A stretch of 64,000 bases of DNA from Prorocentrum cordatum (GCA_963575745.1 CAUYUJ010002102.1:288239-352238), one strand, 5' to 3'; counted from the stretch's first letter, positions 52,501 through 61,735 are shown. The notes: generated from the letters alone by a model not told the origin. A program made the numbers and translations.

Positions 52501-55500
52501 CGGTGAAGAGGCGTGCTGCAAGGACCGCCATGTCCGCCCCTCGCTTGGGCCGGCCGCCAACCTGGATGTCCTCCAGCGCTATGGCGAGGGTAGTGTTGAG
52601 CATGGTCCTTAGGTATTTGTGGTGGTGCTTGCCCAGAACGTTGTTCAAGAGGATCTCGCGGTAGGCTTGGAGGTACCTTGGGTCGCCTTTTCCTTTGGGA
52701 ATTGCGACCAGGTCTCCACCCTTGAAGCTCAGCGGCTCTCGCACGGTGGTCGCCACCTTGGTGAAGAGGGGGTGCAGTAGCCTCGCTGCCTCCGTGGGGG
52801 CCGCCCTGAGGACAGCGTTCGTGAGCCCGTCGGGGCCTCCTTGCGTCCCAGCCTTGGCCGCAGCGAACTGGGCCTGACAGACGGCCAGGGGCATCACCAT
52901 GGAGAGATCCAGCATGCCGTCGAAAGGCCTGATCTTGCTGTCGTGATTGTACTTGTCAGCAAGGTCATCCGCTGTCACGATCTTCCCCGCCTGTATCTTC
53001 GCGAAATGGTTGAGCTCCTGGTCCGCCATTTCCTGGGAGTTGTGGATCACCTCTCCATCATTGTCGAGCCGCATGGGCTTTCCTGCTGGGAATTTCGCCT
53101 TCCTCCCTCCGTACCTTAGTAGGTCTCGGTAAGCCTTCCACTGGGCCGCAGCGTCGTTCGCAGCTGAGGCGGAGGACGCTGTCGAGGCAAGCCGACTGAG
53201 GAATGCGCTTCGGTCCTTCTCGACGGCTGCGGCAACTATGGGCCCAGACCTGGTGAGGAAGGAAAGGATGGCCATGGCGTAGTCCATGGGCGAGATTGTC
53301 CAGTTCAGGAGGAGGTGCGCGTAGTGGTGGATGTCGTGGATGGTGCCGTCGTCGTCGCCACGCTCTCTGCTCCAAAGAGAGAGTGAGTCCCCTACTTCGC
53401 CTGCACAAAGAGAGTGGGCGTGGGCTACTAGTCGTCCAGGTTGGCCGTCGTGGGCTTCTCTTCTGAGTACTGCACGGTGGACTCTGAGTGTGAGGCGCCT
53501 GGCTCGGATCAGGCCCATGGTAGTCTTGGTGACGTAGGGCTTCCTCGTTGCCCTGGAGGCCTTGCCGAAGGCCTGGATGGCCGCGTCGTTAATGACCCTG
53601 GTGGCCTCCTCGCAGTGGGTGTTGACGTCCACCTCCCACGGGATGATCGGGGCCTGCTTGAGGATCTCCTTGAAGCTGGCCTTGGCGACGTCGTTGTTCA
53701 AGTTGGTCAGATCGGGCCTCGGTCCTGAGGCCTTGGTGGTCTTGCAGACGGCCCACTTGAGGCTGGCTAGCACTGGTATGTGGTCTTGTGCAGCTGTGCC
53801 TCGGTCCAGACCTGGCTCCGTGCTGCAGCTCGCGACGTATGGGGCGATCGAGGAGTTCAGCAGGATGTAGTCTATCCTGTGGTGCTGCCCCTTCGATCCG
53901 ACGTGCGTATATGAGTTGCTGCCTGGATCCCTCGTGGTGTTGATGACCTCCATGTTAGTGTCGGCAGCGAAGCTGATGATGTGCTTGCCGTTGCCGTTGG
54001 TCACTTCTGGGTACCCACTGGTGCCGACTCCTGGGGACTCGTAGTCGCCAAGACGCCCGTTCAGGTCCCCCATGAAGATGTCCACTCGGTACTTGTCGGA
54101 CAATCGCTGAGCAGACTCCCAGAATTCTCTCTTCTCCGCCGCGTGGGAGTCTTCGTGGGGTGCGTATGCAGATGCGATAACCATATCTGTGCCTGCAACG
54201 CGGGTCTTGATGATCAAGAGCCTGTCGTGCTGGTGGAGGACGAGGGTGTCTCTGGCACTTAGGTACCTCGCTGCCCCACTCGTGCTGATTGGTTGGGAGA
54301 CGTTGAGCCAGATGTCGCACCCTCTGTTCTGCTGCATGTGGCCTGATGAGTAGCAGACGTATTCACCTACATTGCGGACGTCTCCTTCGCTCTGGGTCTC
54401 CTGCAGGGCGATGACGTGCAGGCCCATGTCAGCAAACTGTGCTGCTAGGTGCGTGGCCTTGGAGAGGCTCTGCTTGCTTTTGCCGGCCGCCTTGCCTTTG
54501 CCCGGCTTAAAGCTCACGGTGGCCTTGAGTGACCTGCAGTTGTACGTGCACAGGTTCACGTTGAGGTCGGCCTTGATGGTGATAGTGCTGATGGGCCTCT
54601 GGATCGCTCCTGGGGCTGCCTGCGGCTGAGTGGCCTCAATGATGAAGTCTTTGTGCCGCAGGGGCGGGTATGCGGCCTTGACCGCGTCTGGCGCTGATCG
54701 CAGCCATTCCCAGGAGAGGAACTTGTTGTGGGCGATCGCCTGTACGGCTGCAATGTTCGGGTCCATCAGGTCGCTGGCCGAGGCTTGATCTGCTATCCCA
54801 TCAGCGAGCTCGTTCCAAGGGTGCCCGATGTGCGAATTAATATGGTGCCACTGGGTGGGTCGGGCTTGTTGGAGGAGGCCTGCAAGTGTGCGAATGACTG
54901 CCCCCAACCTCGGATGTACGTGGCATTGGGCTTCGCCTTTGGCCAGGTTGATGACGTTGAGGGCGTCAGGCGTGATCTCGATGGGCGCGTCGGTATCTTG
55001 ACCAAGGGCCCACATCAACGCCCAGAGTACTGCCGTGAGCTCCGCTGTGTATGCCGTCACCTTCTCGTTGTTGACCATGTCGTCTAGGGTTTCGGTGACT
55101 TTGCCAGCAATGAAACCCCGAAAGCCGAACGGGCCTCGCAGGTTGCTCCCGTCTTCGTACTCGTCGACAATGACAACTGCCCAGGCGGCTGAGTGTGGGA
55201 TGCCGTTGTAGCTGCCGTCCGTGTAGATGTGTGTCCGCCTGGTCGGCAGCTCTCGTGATGGGCACATCTCCAACGCCAACCTTGCCATGCTGTGCAGGGT
55301 CGTAGTGTCGACGTCGTCGCAGACGTTGACTCGGCCTCGGCCACGAAGTGTCTCGGCTACTGGTTCCTGGCTGAGAACTGGCAGCACTGTCGCTTGGCCT
55401 CTTTCTCGTGCTGTCGTGGTGGGGATCTGCGGTCGCCTTCGGCCACGCCTGGCCCTCTCTGCATTGATATACTCGGGAGAGTACTCGATGCCGTGGCCTG

Positions 55501-56953
55501 GCGCCGGCCCCATGCCCTGTGGAACTGGACTTGGTGTAGTGGTGATGTGTGCTGGAGGTGGCCGTGGCGTCGGAGAACGCGTTGGTGATGCTGGTGATAT
55601 GGCTCCAGCCTGAGACGCACTCCGCTTCACGGGTTGTAGTGATGGCATTTGGCTCCCCTCATCGTAGTTCAAGTTGTCCGATCCAGCCCGCGCGGCCTGA
55701 CTGAACAGGGGCTCGCGTGATTGGGCGTGGAGCATGCTGTCACGTAGACGATGAGGTTCGCCATCCAGGGCGTCTGGGTGACTGGTAGCACCCGTGCCGT
55801 GGTGGGAGCGCGCTGATGCCGAGGGGAGCGTCGGCTTCCAACTGCTGGACAGCGGTGAGCTGCTTGGGCCCGTCGGGACTGGGGGCACAGGTGCTGCTGG
55901 TTGAGCTGCTGAGCCCGACGGGTGTGGATCCACCGCCAGGTCGTGGTATCTGTTGTGGCTGCTGCTGTTGTCCCGACGACTGTGGCTCTCCGCAGCACGC
56001 CGTGCGCGGCGTGCACTCCGCTGGGCTGTTCGGAAGGCTGCAACTGCGCACGCTTGCCTCCAGTTCTCGTAGCACTGCTCCATGCCATCCTCTGCCTCGC
56101 TGCCAGCCGAGTTTTGACCGTCGAGAAAGGTCCTTTCCACGTTCTCGATCTCATGGACTCGAATGGCGGAGGGTTGCACACTGATTGCAAGGGCAGCCGG
56201 TAACGCATCCTTGCAGCCATCTTGGTGGCTTGTGACCTGGAGTGCTGACAGATTGGCGGATGCCTCACTCCTCCCTGGTAGTGGGCCGCCTTGGTTGCCG
56301 CCTAGCGCCCCTCGAGACGCGGCGGGCGGCCCTCGTGTCGGCCGTGGTGGTGTCACATTGGCCCCTCGAGACCCAGGTGACTTATACCGCTGCTGATGCT
56401 GGCTGCTGCGATTGGGAGTGGCAACCCCACTGCCGATGCCCGTTGCGGTATCACATCTGTTTGGAGTCGTGGCCCCTCGAGACCCTGGACTCCTGGGAGT
56501 ACCTGATCTGGTGCGCGAGATTGTCGGAATCTCCGCTGGTCCATTTGTTACAAGACGGCTGTCGCAATTACCTCCAGGGCCCGCCGTGCTGTCAAGCCTC
56601 TGGTGGTGGGTAGGTCGAGCATCGTAGTGGAGGACCCCACTGCCGTGCTGCGGGCTTTGGGCCCCAGCTGCTCTCCCCGATGCTGCCCAGGAGATCGATG
56701 CTGTCGAACTGATCGGAGAGCGTGACGAAGTCCCACATCCGTCGTGCTCTGCCCTGTTGGACTCATCGGCCGCCTCCTGGCGATGAATTCTGTCATGCAT
56801 AACCTGAAGCCTGGCGGCGCTGCTAGGCCCCCTCCCCCCCTCGGGGGGATTCGGCGGGCGCTGCTGCTGCCTGCACCTCGGCTCCAGGAGTTGCAGGAGG
56901 GGAGGGGGTTGCTGTGCCCCTTGTCTCGTCCCTCCTGCGGGCCACTCGGCCAC
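49523..56953 (-). CDS. ORF2 polyprotein: RNase H - APE endonuclease - RT - Zn fingers - C5-MTase-like (2476 aa)
   Basis: Domains by residue: a low-complexity Ser/Pro/Gln N terminus (1-560); RNase H about 573-726 with D579 (YTDGS), E638 (TAEL), D663, H708/H711 and D718 (NELAD); APE-type endonuclease about 797-1067 with N805, QE852T, Y930, GD963LN965, ID1028Y and D1057H1058; RT about 1370-1700 with GPDGL, motif A CYD1500LKEAF, KGTRPGVPLAD and SFVD1652D1653; C2H2 finger C1978/C1981/H1994/H1999; CCHC-like finger C2014/C2017/H2030/C2037; cytosine-C5-methyltransferase-like domain about 2130-2385 with LHLFSGRRRDGD, IGGPPC2204ETWS, LE2273HP and KEYPNRMCQAIA. All core catalytic residues of RNase H, endonuclease and RT are present. 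RNase H before the endonuclease is unusual for LINEs. MTase domains in retrotransposons of dinoflagellates have been reported, so the domain itself has precedent. The first Met of the frame is at 56953, inside ORF1. Confidence 0.9.
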   Translation of the reverse strand: MAEWPAGGTRQGAQQPPPLLQLLEPRCRQQQRPPNPPEGGRGPSSAARLQVMHDRIHRQEAADESNRAEHDGCGTSSRSPISSTASISWAASGRAAGAQSPQHGSGVLHYDARPTHHQRLDSTAGPGGNCDSRLVTNGPAEIPTISRTRSGTPRSPGSRGATTPNRCDTATGIGSGVATPNRSSQHQQRYKSPGSRGANVTPPRPTRGPPAASRGALGGNQGGPLPGRSEASANLSALQVTSHQDGCKDALPAALAISVQPSAIRVHEIENVERTFLDGQNSAGSEAEDGMEQCYENWRQACAVAAFRTAQRSARRARRAAESHSRRDNSSSHNRYHDLAVDPHPSGSAAQPAAPVPPVPTGPSSSPLSSSWKPTLPSASARSHHGTGATSHPDALDGEPHRLRDSMLHAQSREPLFSQAARAGSDNLNYDEGSQMPSLQPVKRSASQAGAISPASPTRSPTPRPPPAHITTTPSPVPQGMGPAPGHGIEYSPEYINAERARRGRRRPQIPTTTARERGQATVLPVLSQEPVAETLRGRGRVNVCDDVDTTTLHSMARLALEMCPSRELPTRRTHIYTDGSYNGIPHSAAWAVVIVDEYEDGSNLRGPFGFRGFIAGKVTETLDDMVNNEKVTAYTAELTAVLWALMWALGQDTDAPIEITPDALNVINLAKGEAQCHVHPRLGAVIRTLAGLLQQARPTQWHHINSHIGHPWNELADGIADQASASDLMDPNIAAVQAIAHNKFLSWEWLRSAPDAVKAAYPPLRHKDFIIEATQPQAAPGAIQRPISTITIKADLNVNLCTYNCRSLKATVSFKPGKGKAAGKSKQSLSKATHLAAQFADMGLHVIALQETQSEGDVRNVGEYVCYSSGHMQQNRGCDIWLNVSQPISTSGAARYLSARDTLVLHQHDRLLIIKTRVAGTDMVIASAYAPHEDSHAAEKREFWESAQRLSDKYRVDIFMGDLNGRLGDYESPGVGTSGYPEVTNGNGKHIISFAADTNMEVINTTRDPGSNSYTHVGSKGQHHRIDYILLNSSIAPYVASCSTEPGLDRGTAAQDHIPVLASLKWAVCKTTKASGPRPDLTNLNNDVAKASFKEILKQAPIIPWEVDVNTHCEEATRVINDAAIQAFGKASRATRKPYVTKTTMGLIRARRLTLRVHRAVLRREAHDGQPGRLVAHAHSLCAGEVGDSLSLWSRERGDDDGTIHDIHHYAHLLLNWTISPMDYAMAILSFLTRSGPIVAAAVEKDRSAFLSRLASTASSASAANDAAAQWKAYRDLLRYGGRKAKFPAGKPMRLDNDGEVIHNSQEMADQELNHFAKIQAGKIVTADDLADKYNHDSKIRPFDGMLDLSMVMPLAVCQAQFAAAKAGTQGGPDGLTNAVLRAAPTEAARLLHPLFTKVATTVREPLSFKGGDLVAIPKGKGDPRYLQAYREILLNNVLGKHHHKYLRTMLNTTLAIALEDIQVGGRPKRGADMAVLAARLFTERSQAQGKCSMISCYDLKEAFYSVVVQLVHGIPGEEDEVQEVLENLEVPLWAQPQLEHLMANPGILDTVLDGSHLAALIAEGYRNRWTSHRFSQNLMAPHKGTRPGVPLADADFNLLFGRVHRMIDNYLAQRGLRPQGKPLDSSFACDNDPTDGPLQEQEPHGLSFVDDLTGMHVFTSPDHIQHEATEFCEAVYCAASTFGLQLQLTKTKVMIDFSGPGSRQARASFYSEGVPRIEVPLAGSYVEVVRHHKLLGTYVTDNASPGVDVAVKVATAATSTRPLHREVHRRSELAIKDKAYLADSVVLSQLLYNASTWPELTAGQARNFNNQYIVNYAAAQRITWKVRQKKEVTNTQILEGVDKLPPEIVLRLERLRLFGRCLNWGPLHLRRLLSQAWDGSYGWVALLRRDLDWVRDHTGPDERGGAYTLEDWKDWARNDYQSYLSAVKKACQRGKARQYDHDHHARWRLRLQRWTNTEAISSFPDQHFEHQRKYLCYHCGRTEASAAVLRAHITKDHTSSGHPISWATGSVCYGCGMDYHTTNRLVKHLLRVRKCARHWRKTRPAILSRAELQHNQQIVRDQQQANRRAGRPIDWAEKPAVPARPPEIHTDEDSDDSNGGHYESLELPFIEEQPPPPAAVPRPRPARTLYVLHLFSGRRRDGDVQDWFDRLSSRAACDIHMLSLDIANDPTFGDLTSEVAVSKWRDMAQAGRIAGVIGGPPCETWSRARHLPPNGCRGRPPRPLRGGNSLWGFRYLSRPEMEQVATGNRLYRTQLELMYMCLNLGVPGMLEHPSEPIEEHFASSWKLPEMRHLLNQQGVELITFDQCTCGARSRKSTSLMAVSLPTLRAEIRRLPGSGRCFHTASYHAELAGINDEGQWRTAPAKEYPNRMCQAIATALVKQIRWRFGESPNDVQGWHIDDDVAHFFQPLDHYKTREMGQDYYRGSRRNGSPTWLEEAREWARQDRPDKAIGRAATSTGAVRAQADNEDRDEAP

Positions 56954-59900
56954 GAAAACGGGCTATGCCTGACTCTCCAGAGTCTACCCGCTGACCCTTG
57001 TGGGCCTGGCTGATGTCTTCTCCTGGAAATGCGGGCACTGGACCGAACGCCTCTTCGAGGGCTGCAGCTGCGGCGGCGGCTGAGGTGTGCTGGCGCGTCA
57101 TGATGTCGATGCCCTCATACTGCCTCTCGATGCTGGCCCCTGCCGCCTCCGCGTTCTGCTGGGACGCAGGGGGAGGGGTCAATACGAAGCTGCCGGCTCC
57201 CTCTCCACCACCGTGGCCGCGCTGCTCCTCATGCCCGAATGGAACTGTGGGCGTGAGTGACATCTCGCTGAGTGGCGCTGGCGATGCTGGAATGAGGATT
57301 ACCTGAGATGCTGTCGGGGTGGGAGGGTCTCCTTGCTCTGCTGGTATCGAGCTAGCCCTTGACGTGGATGCCAGGTCTGTGTCTGCCTCGTGCTGCGTGA
57401 TCCCCCTCATCTCATCGCCCTCATCGGGTGTGGGGTGATCCTGGCTCCAGGGCGGCCACCTGGCGGGGTAGATCATCGGCGCGTGCTCCGAGCCGTCGTC
57501 CTCCGCTCGTGAGTCCTGCGTGCCCGCTGTGCCGAACTGGGTCAGGGGGGCCTCCTCGTAGTAGCGCCTTTGGATCTCCTTCGCCTCGTGGTCCCTCACT
57601 ACGGACTCCAGCTCCTCCTCCATCTGTACGGCTTCCCATTGTGCTTTCTCCTCAGCAGCTTGTCTGTGCAACTCATCTTGTTCGCGCTCGTATCTTTCTG
57701 CCTCCTCGTGCGGGTCTGGCCTGTCGGGGCTCCTGGACCTGTCACGCTCTGTGAGGAGGGCCTCGCCTTCGTCGGTCTGGCGGGTTGCTGACCTGGCTGA
57801 CCTATTTGATGCGGGCCTCCGAGGGGAGGGGCTGCTCTGCCTGCGGCCCCGGTTGGCTGGGCGCTCTTCAGCTGCACCAATTTGGAAGGTCGCAACGGGG
57901 GGCTCGACTGTGGCGGCCGCTGCCTCGGCTGCTCCTCTGGCTTCCTCGTACAGGTCGGCGGCCTCCTGGTAGTCGTCCATGGACTCTTGGGACGTTGGGA
58001 GGTGGCCCCCTTGGACGAGATGATGAGCTGCCCTCTTGGTGAAGTCGTAGCCCTCCTGTCCGTATTGCCTCATCTCGGCGTACAGGTTGACCATGGCCTT
58101 GCGTTCGCGTTCCCTGCTGGCTGCGATGGCTTCCAGGCTCTGCATCCTCAGCTTTAGCTCCTCTGTCTCCGACGCGCCCTGCTGCTCCTTCTTTGCGATG
58201 GCGTCTAGCTCGGTGTGCAGCGTGCTGGAGCGCTGGAGGCTTTCTTGCAGCGCAAGGTGGATAGCCTCCTCCCTGCCCGTCCTCTGCTGGCTGGCGAAGT
58301 CTTCCATGGCGGAGGCCTCCTCCATGCTGGCGATCCTGAAGGTGAGGGCCTGGGCGAGCTCCTCCTCGAGCGCCTGCTCCTGCACCTCTGCGTTGGACTT
58401 TTGCTCGCTCAGCTGCACCGCGTAGCTGCTCAGTTCCTGTCGCAGGCTCTCTGTGTGCAGCTGCAAGTCATGTGCGTTCGCCTCTTCTATCATGACTTGG
58501 CGGGTGAGACTCGCCCTTATTCCCTCAACACTGCCTTCGAGCTCTGCCCGCATTGCCTCCTTGTCCTTCAGGCTGGCCTTCGCGATCTCCTCCTCCTCTG
58601 CTCTGGTCCTTAGCAGGGCGAACTGCAAAGCCTGCACCTCATGCGGGACTTGCCGCTCCTTGTTGGCGCTTCTCAGCTCCGCTGCTTCATGGTATGCCAC
58701 CTGTGCTGCCCGCTGCGCAGCGCCCGCCTCAAGCTTGGAGTACTGCTGTAGCTCGTGTATGCGGGCTTCAGCTGCCTCGAGCTCGTTTTTGGTCTGCTTG
58801 AGCCGCTCCTGCTGCCGTGCTGCTGTCTGGGCGATCCCTTGCAGCCTGGCCGCCTCTGCCGGCGGGAGGGCCCCTTTTCCCTTGGCGTTGGCAACCACTT
58901 GAGCCTGGGCGATTGCCTGGACCCTGGCTGATTCGGCGGCAGCTTCTATCTCGAGGGCGTGGTTCTTTTTGGCCTCCTGGAGCTTCTCTTCCATGACCAG
59001 CTCCTGCCTGGCGAGCTGCTGCTTGAGATTACCCGCTGCAGCTGTCGCTTGGGCGCTCTCATGCTGGGCCCGTCGCAGTGACTCTTGTGCCTCGGCTCTT
59101 GCCCTCATCAGGTCTTGGTAGGCGCCGTCCTGGGGTTGCGGCTTCTCCCGGTGCTCCGCTCGTACTTGCTCGAGCTGCTCATGCAGGTGATTTGCCCGGT
59201 GTGTCGCGGCTTCCGCCTCTGCCTTGGCATGAGTGAAGGCTGTGTCATGGCTGATTATTCTGGCCTCCATCTGCGTCGCGAACTCGAGCTGCTCGTATTG
59301 TTGCCTCTTGATCTCATGTCGGAGGGCCTTGTGTTGCTGCTGTTGCTGCTGCTGGGCTGCGCTCTCCGCTGCGGTGATGCGCTGCAGCTGCTCTGACTCC
59401 TCCTTGAGTGCCAGCCTCAGTTTCGCCTGCTCGCCATTGTGGCGGAGTGCTTGTTCGCGAGCAACCCTCCTTACTTCCGCCAGTTCGGCAGCGAACTCTT
59501 GCTCGGCTTCGGCATGGCGCTGCTGCTGGTGGGCCCGCTCCGCATTTGCCTTGGCCACCTGATCTGCGAAGCCTCTGGTTGCGCTGCCTGCCGAGCTGGC
59601 TCTTGATCGTGGCGATTGCCCTACCACTCCTGATGGCCAAGCTGGGAGTCCGTCACCAGGTGCTTCGCTGTTCAGGCGCCTGTCAATCACAGCCTTGTGG
59701 AAAGCATCCCAGCTCGGTGCCAAGCCGAACCCGTCCGTGTCCCAGTCGCCCTCGTCGTCCGCCGCGCCGCCGTCGGCGAGCACAGCCCTCACGTCGGCGA
59801 TGTTGGACTCGAGCTGCCTCAACTCCTGCTGCTTGGCCTTGAGGTCGTCCCGCAGCTCGTTCGACTTGGCTTCTAGGGCGATGACTTCGAGTTTGACGGC

Positions 59901-60863
59901 CTTGCGCCTCTTGCTGAGCACCTGCAGCTGGTCGTTCGGCCTTCTCGTGACCAGCTTCTGATACTTGATGACCGCGATCTCCCGTAACTGCTCTTCAGTG
60001 CTGTCCCCCGCGGCCTGCTTGGCAATGATCAGGTCGCCCAGCTTCCTCAGCCTCTGATCGGCGGTGCTCAAGAACTTCTGGATGCCTGCGCGGTCGGCCG
60101 GGGGCGCCTGCCACTTTGGGTGGGTGGTGGCCTGGTCCAGCGTGCATGCCGCCACTGAGTCGATGACCTTTTGAGCACGCTGGTCCGCTTTGCTGGAGCT
60201 GGCCTGGCCACCCTTGCCCGCCCTGGGCTGCTGCTGCTGCTGCTGCCAGGGATGCTGACTGGGCTGCTGGTGCTGCTGCTGTGGCCATTGGCGAGGGCTG
60301 GCCTGGCCAGAGCGTCGTGGCCGCGACGGCTCCCTGCGCCAGGGCGGTTCCTCAGCAGCTGGCTCGGCGTGCCAGTGCTGTTCTCGCCAGCCAGCGCCGT
60401 GCCACCTCTCCTGACGCCATGGGGGCGCTGCTGGCGGTGCTTCTTCCTCTTGGGCCTGGCCTTTGCCGCTACGGCCACCACCGCCTCTGCCCTTACCATC
60501 ACGAGCCATCGCTGGCTGGGCGGAGTGGTGGGCGGCCAGGCGCTCGGCCGCTGCCCGCAGGCGGAGCAGGAGCCTGTCCTGGGCTCTCTGCTGCCGCTCG
60601 CGGCGGTGGGCAGCGCCCTCTGGAGCTCCTCCTCGATGATGACGCGGCGTCCCGCCGCTTGGCCGCAGCGCGGCCGCGAGCGCCGCGGCCTGCGGCAGGG
60701 GACAGGGAGGCACGGGTGGCCCCCTGCCGCAGGGTATGGCGCGCGGCGCGCGTGAGCCCGGCCTCGGGGGCTGGCCGATGCGCGATGCGCCCTGCCACCG
60801 CGATCGATCGGGCGGCAGGCGCCGACCGACCCCGATGGATCGATCGGGATCGGCTGGCCCCAA
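56823..60863 (-). CDS. ORF1 coiled-coil protein of the LINE (1228-1346 aa)
   Basis: The longest frame starts at 60863, but the Met at residue 119 (60509; MARDGKGRGGGG) is a more natural start: the preceding part is Arg/Pro/Ala-rich like untranslated GC-rich DNA. From the N terminus there is a Gly/Arg-rich start, a Trp- and Gln-rich stretch (about 145-215 of the long form), a short helical region (about 255-365) and a very long coiled coil (about 430-930) with Glu/Gln/Ala heptads. A charged, Pro-rich tail runs to the stop. No RRM, zinc knuckle or protease is visible. LINE ORF1 proteins commonly form coiled-coil trimers that bind the element RNA; that role is inferred from position and architecture. 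Its last 131 nt overlap ORF2, which lies in the +1 frame. Confidence 0.8.
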   Translation of the reverse strand: MGPADPDRSIGVGRRLPPDRSRWQGASRIGQPPRPGSRAPRAIPCGRGPPVPPCPLPQAAALAAALRPSGGTPRHHRGGAPEGAAHRRERQQRAQDRLLLRLRAAAERLAAHHSAQPAMARDGKGRGGGGRSGKGQAQEEEAPPAAPPWRQERWHGAGWREQHWHAEPAAEEPPWRREPSRPRRSGQASPRQWPQQQHQQPSQHPWQQQQQQPRAGKGGQASSSKADQRAQKVIDSVAACTLDQATTHPKWQAPPADRAGIQKFLSTADQRLRKLGDLIIAKQAAGDSTEEQLREIAVIKYQKLVTRRPNDQLQVLSKRRKAVKLEVIALEAKSNELRDDLKAKQQELRQLESNIADVRAVLADGGAADDEGDWDTDGFGLAPSWDAFHKAVIDRRLNSEAPGDGLPAWPSGVVGQSPRSRASSAGSATRGFADQVAKANAERAHQQQRHAEAEQEFAAELAEVRRVAREQALRHNGEQAKLRLALKEESEQLQRITAAESAAQQQQQQQHKALRHEIKRQQYEQLEFATQMEARIISHDTAFTHAKAEAEAATHRANHLHEQLEQVRAEHREKPQPQDGAYQDLMRARAEAQESLRRAQHESAQATAAAGNLKQQLARQELVMEEKLQEAKKNHALEIEAAAESARVQAIAQAQVVANAKGKGALPPAEAARLQGIAQTAARQQERLKQTKNELEAAEARIHELQQYSKLEAGAAQRAAQVAYHEAAELRSANKERQVPHEVQALQFALLRTRAEEEEIAKASLKDKEAMRAELEGSVEGIRASLTRQVMIEEANAHDLQLHTESLRQELSSYAVQLSEQKSNAEVQEQALEEELAQALTFRIASMEEASAMEDFASQQRTGREEAIHLALQESLQRSSTLHTELDAIAKKEQQGASETEELKLRMQSLEAIAASRERERKAMVNLYAEMRQYGQEGYDFTKRAAHHLVQGGHLPTSQESMDDYQEAADLYEEARGAAEAAAATVEPPVATFQIGAAEERPANRGRRQSSPSPRRPASNRSARSATRQTDEGEALLTERDRSRSPDRPDPHEEAERYEREQDELHRQAAEEKAQWEAVQMEEELESVVRDHEAKEIQRRYYEEAPLTQFGTAGTQDSRAEDDGSEHAPMIYPARWPPWSQDHPTPDEGDEMRGITQHEADTDLASTSRASSIPAEQGDPPTPTASQVILIPASPAPLSEMSLTPTVPFGHEEQRGHGGGEGAGSFVLTPPPASQQNAEAAGASIERQYEGIDIMTRQHTSAAAAAAALEEAFGPVPAFPGEDISQAHKGQRVDSGESGIARFRGRVARRRDETRGTATPSPPATPGAEVQAAAAPAESPRGGEGA

Positions 60864-60874
60864 GAGGCCAAATG

Positions 60875-61735
60875 GCTTCCCTCCTCCTCCTCCTCCTCCT
60901 CCTCCTCCTCCTGCTCCTCCTACTGGAGGGGGGGAGACGATGACTGGACGGGCGGCTGTGGCGGCAGCTTCCCAGGCACCACTTCGCCGAGACGCGCTCC
61001 GTGTTCGCGGTCGGGTGCGTCATCTTGCCGGCGACAGGGAGAGGAGGGGGGAGGAGAAGAGGAATTTGAGGAGGAGGAGGAGGAGGAGAGGAACGTGAGC
61101 GGGAGGAAGAGGAGGAGGACGAGGACGAGGATGAGGACGAGGAGGAGGAGGAGGAGGAGGAGGAGGAGGAGGAGGAAGAGGAGGAGGAGGAGGAGGAGGA
61201 GGAGGAGGAGGGGGAGGGATGCCACCGTTGCCACCGTTGTCGTCGTCTCCCCATTGCTCTGTTCACTGCCCCTCTGGCATTGGCTTCGTTTTAGGACACC
61301 AATGCCTTAATCCCGACCGACCGACCCACCGACCGTCCGACCGGGGAGGAGGAGGAGGAGGAGGAGGAGGAGGAAGAGGAGGAAGAGGAGGAAGAGGAGA
61401 AGGAGAAGGCGGAAACGGCGGAGGAAGAGGAGCAGGAGGGGGAGGGATGCCACCGTTGCCACCTTTGTCGTCGTCTCCCCATTGCTCTGTGCACTGCCCC
61501 TTTGGCATTGGCTTCGTCCTAGGACACCAATGCCTTGATCCCGACCGGACGACCGACCGTCCGACCGGGGAGGAGGAGGAGGAGGAGGAGGAGGAGGAGG
61601 AGGAGGAGGAGGAGGAGGAGGAGGAGGAGGAGGAGGAGGAGGAGGAGGAGGAGGAGGAGGGAGGGGAGGAGGAGGAGGAGGAGGAGGCGGTGGAGGAGGA
61701 GGAGGAGGAGGAGGAGTTTGAGGAGGGAGTAGTAA
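60875..61735. repeat. GGA arrays with a 228-bp-spaced duplicated segment
   Basis: GCCACCGTTGCCACC starts at 61221 and 61449. Each copy continues with TTGTCGTCGTCTCCCCATTG, CACTGCCCC, GGCATTGGCTTCGT, GGACACCAATGCCTT and a GACCGACC/GTCCGACCGGGG end, followed by a GGA run. The segment upstream of ORF1 could be the 5' UTR of the retrotransposon with monomer-like repeats. Confidence 0.75.

Larger units (their letters stand above)
49359..61735 (-). mobile_element. Apparently intact non-LTR retrotransposon with methyltransferase-like domain
   Basis: The unit contains, in minus-strand order: a GGA array with two 228-bp-spaced units (61735-60875), ORF1 (coiled coil), ORF2 (RNase H, endonuclease, RT, zinc fingers, C5-MTase-like) and a 3' region with two 77-bp repeats. 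Both ORFs are uninterrupted over 11 kb, unlike all other retroelements in the window, so the copy is young or under selection. Boundaries are inferred from these features; I found no target-site duplication or poly(A) tail. Confidence 0.75.
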
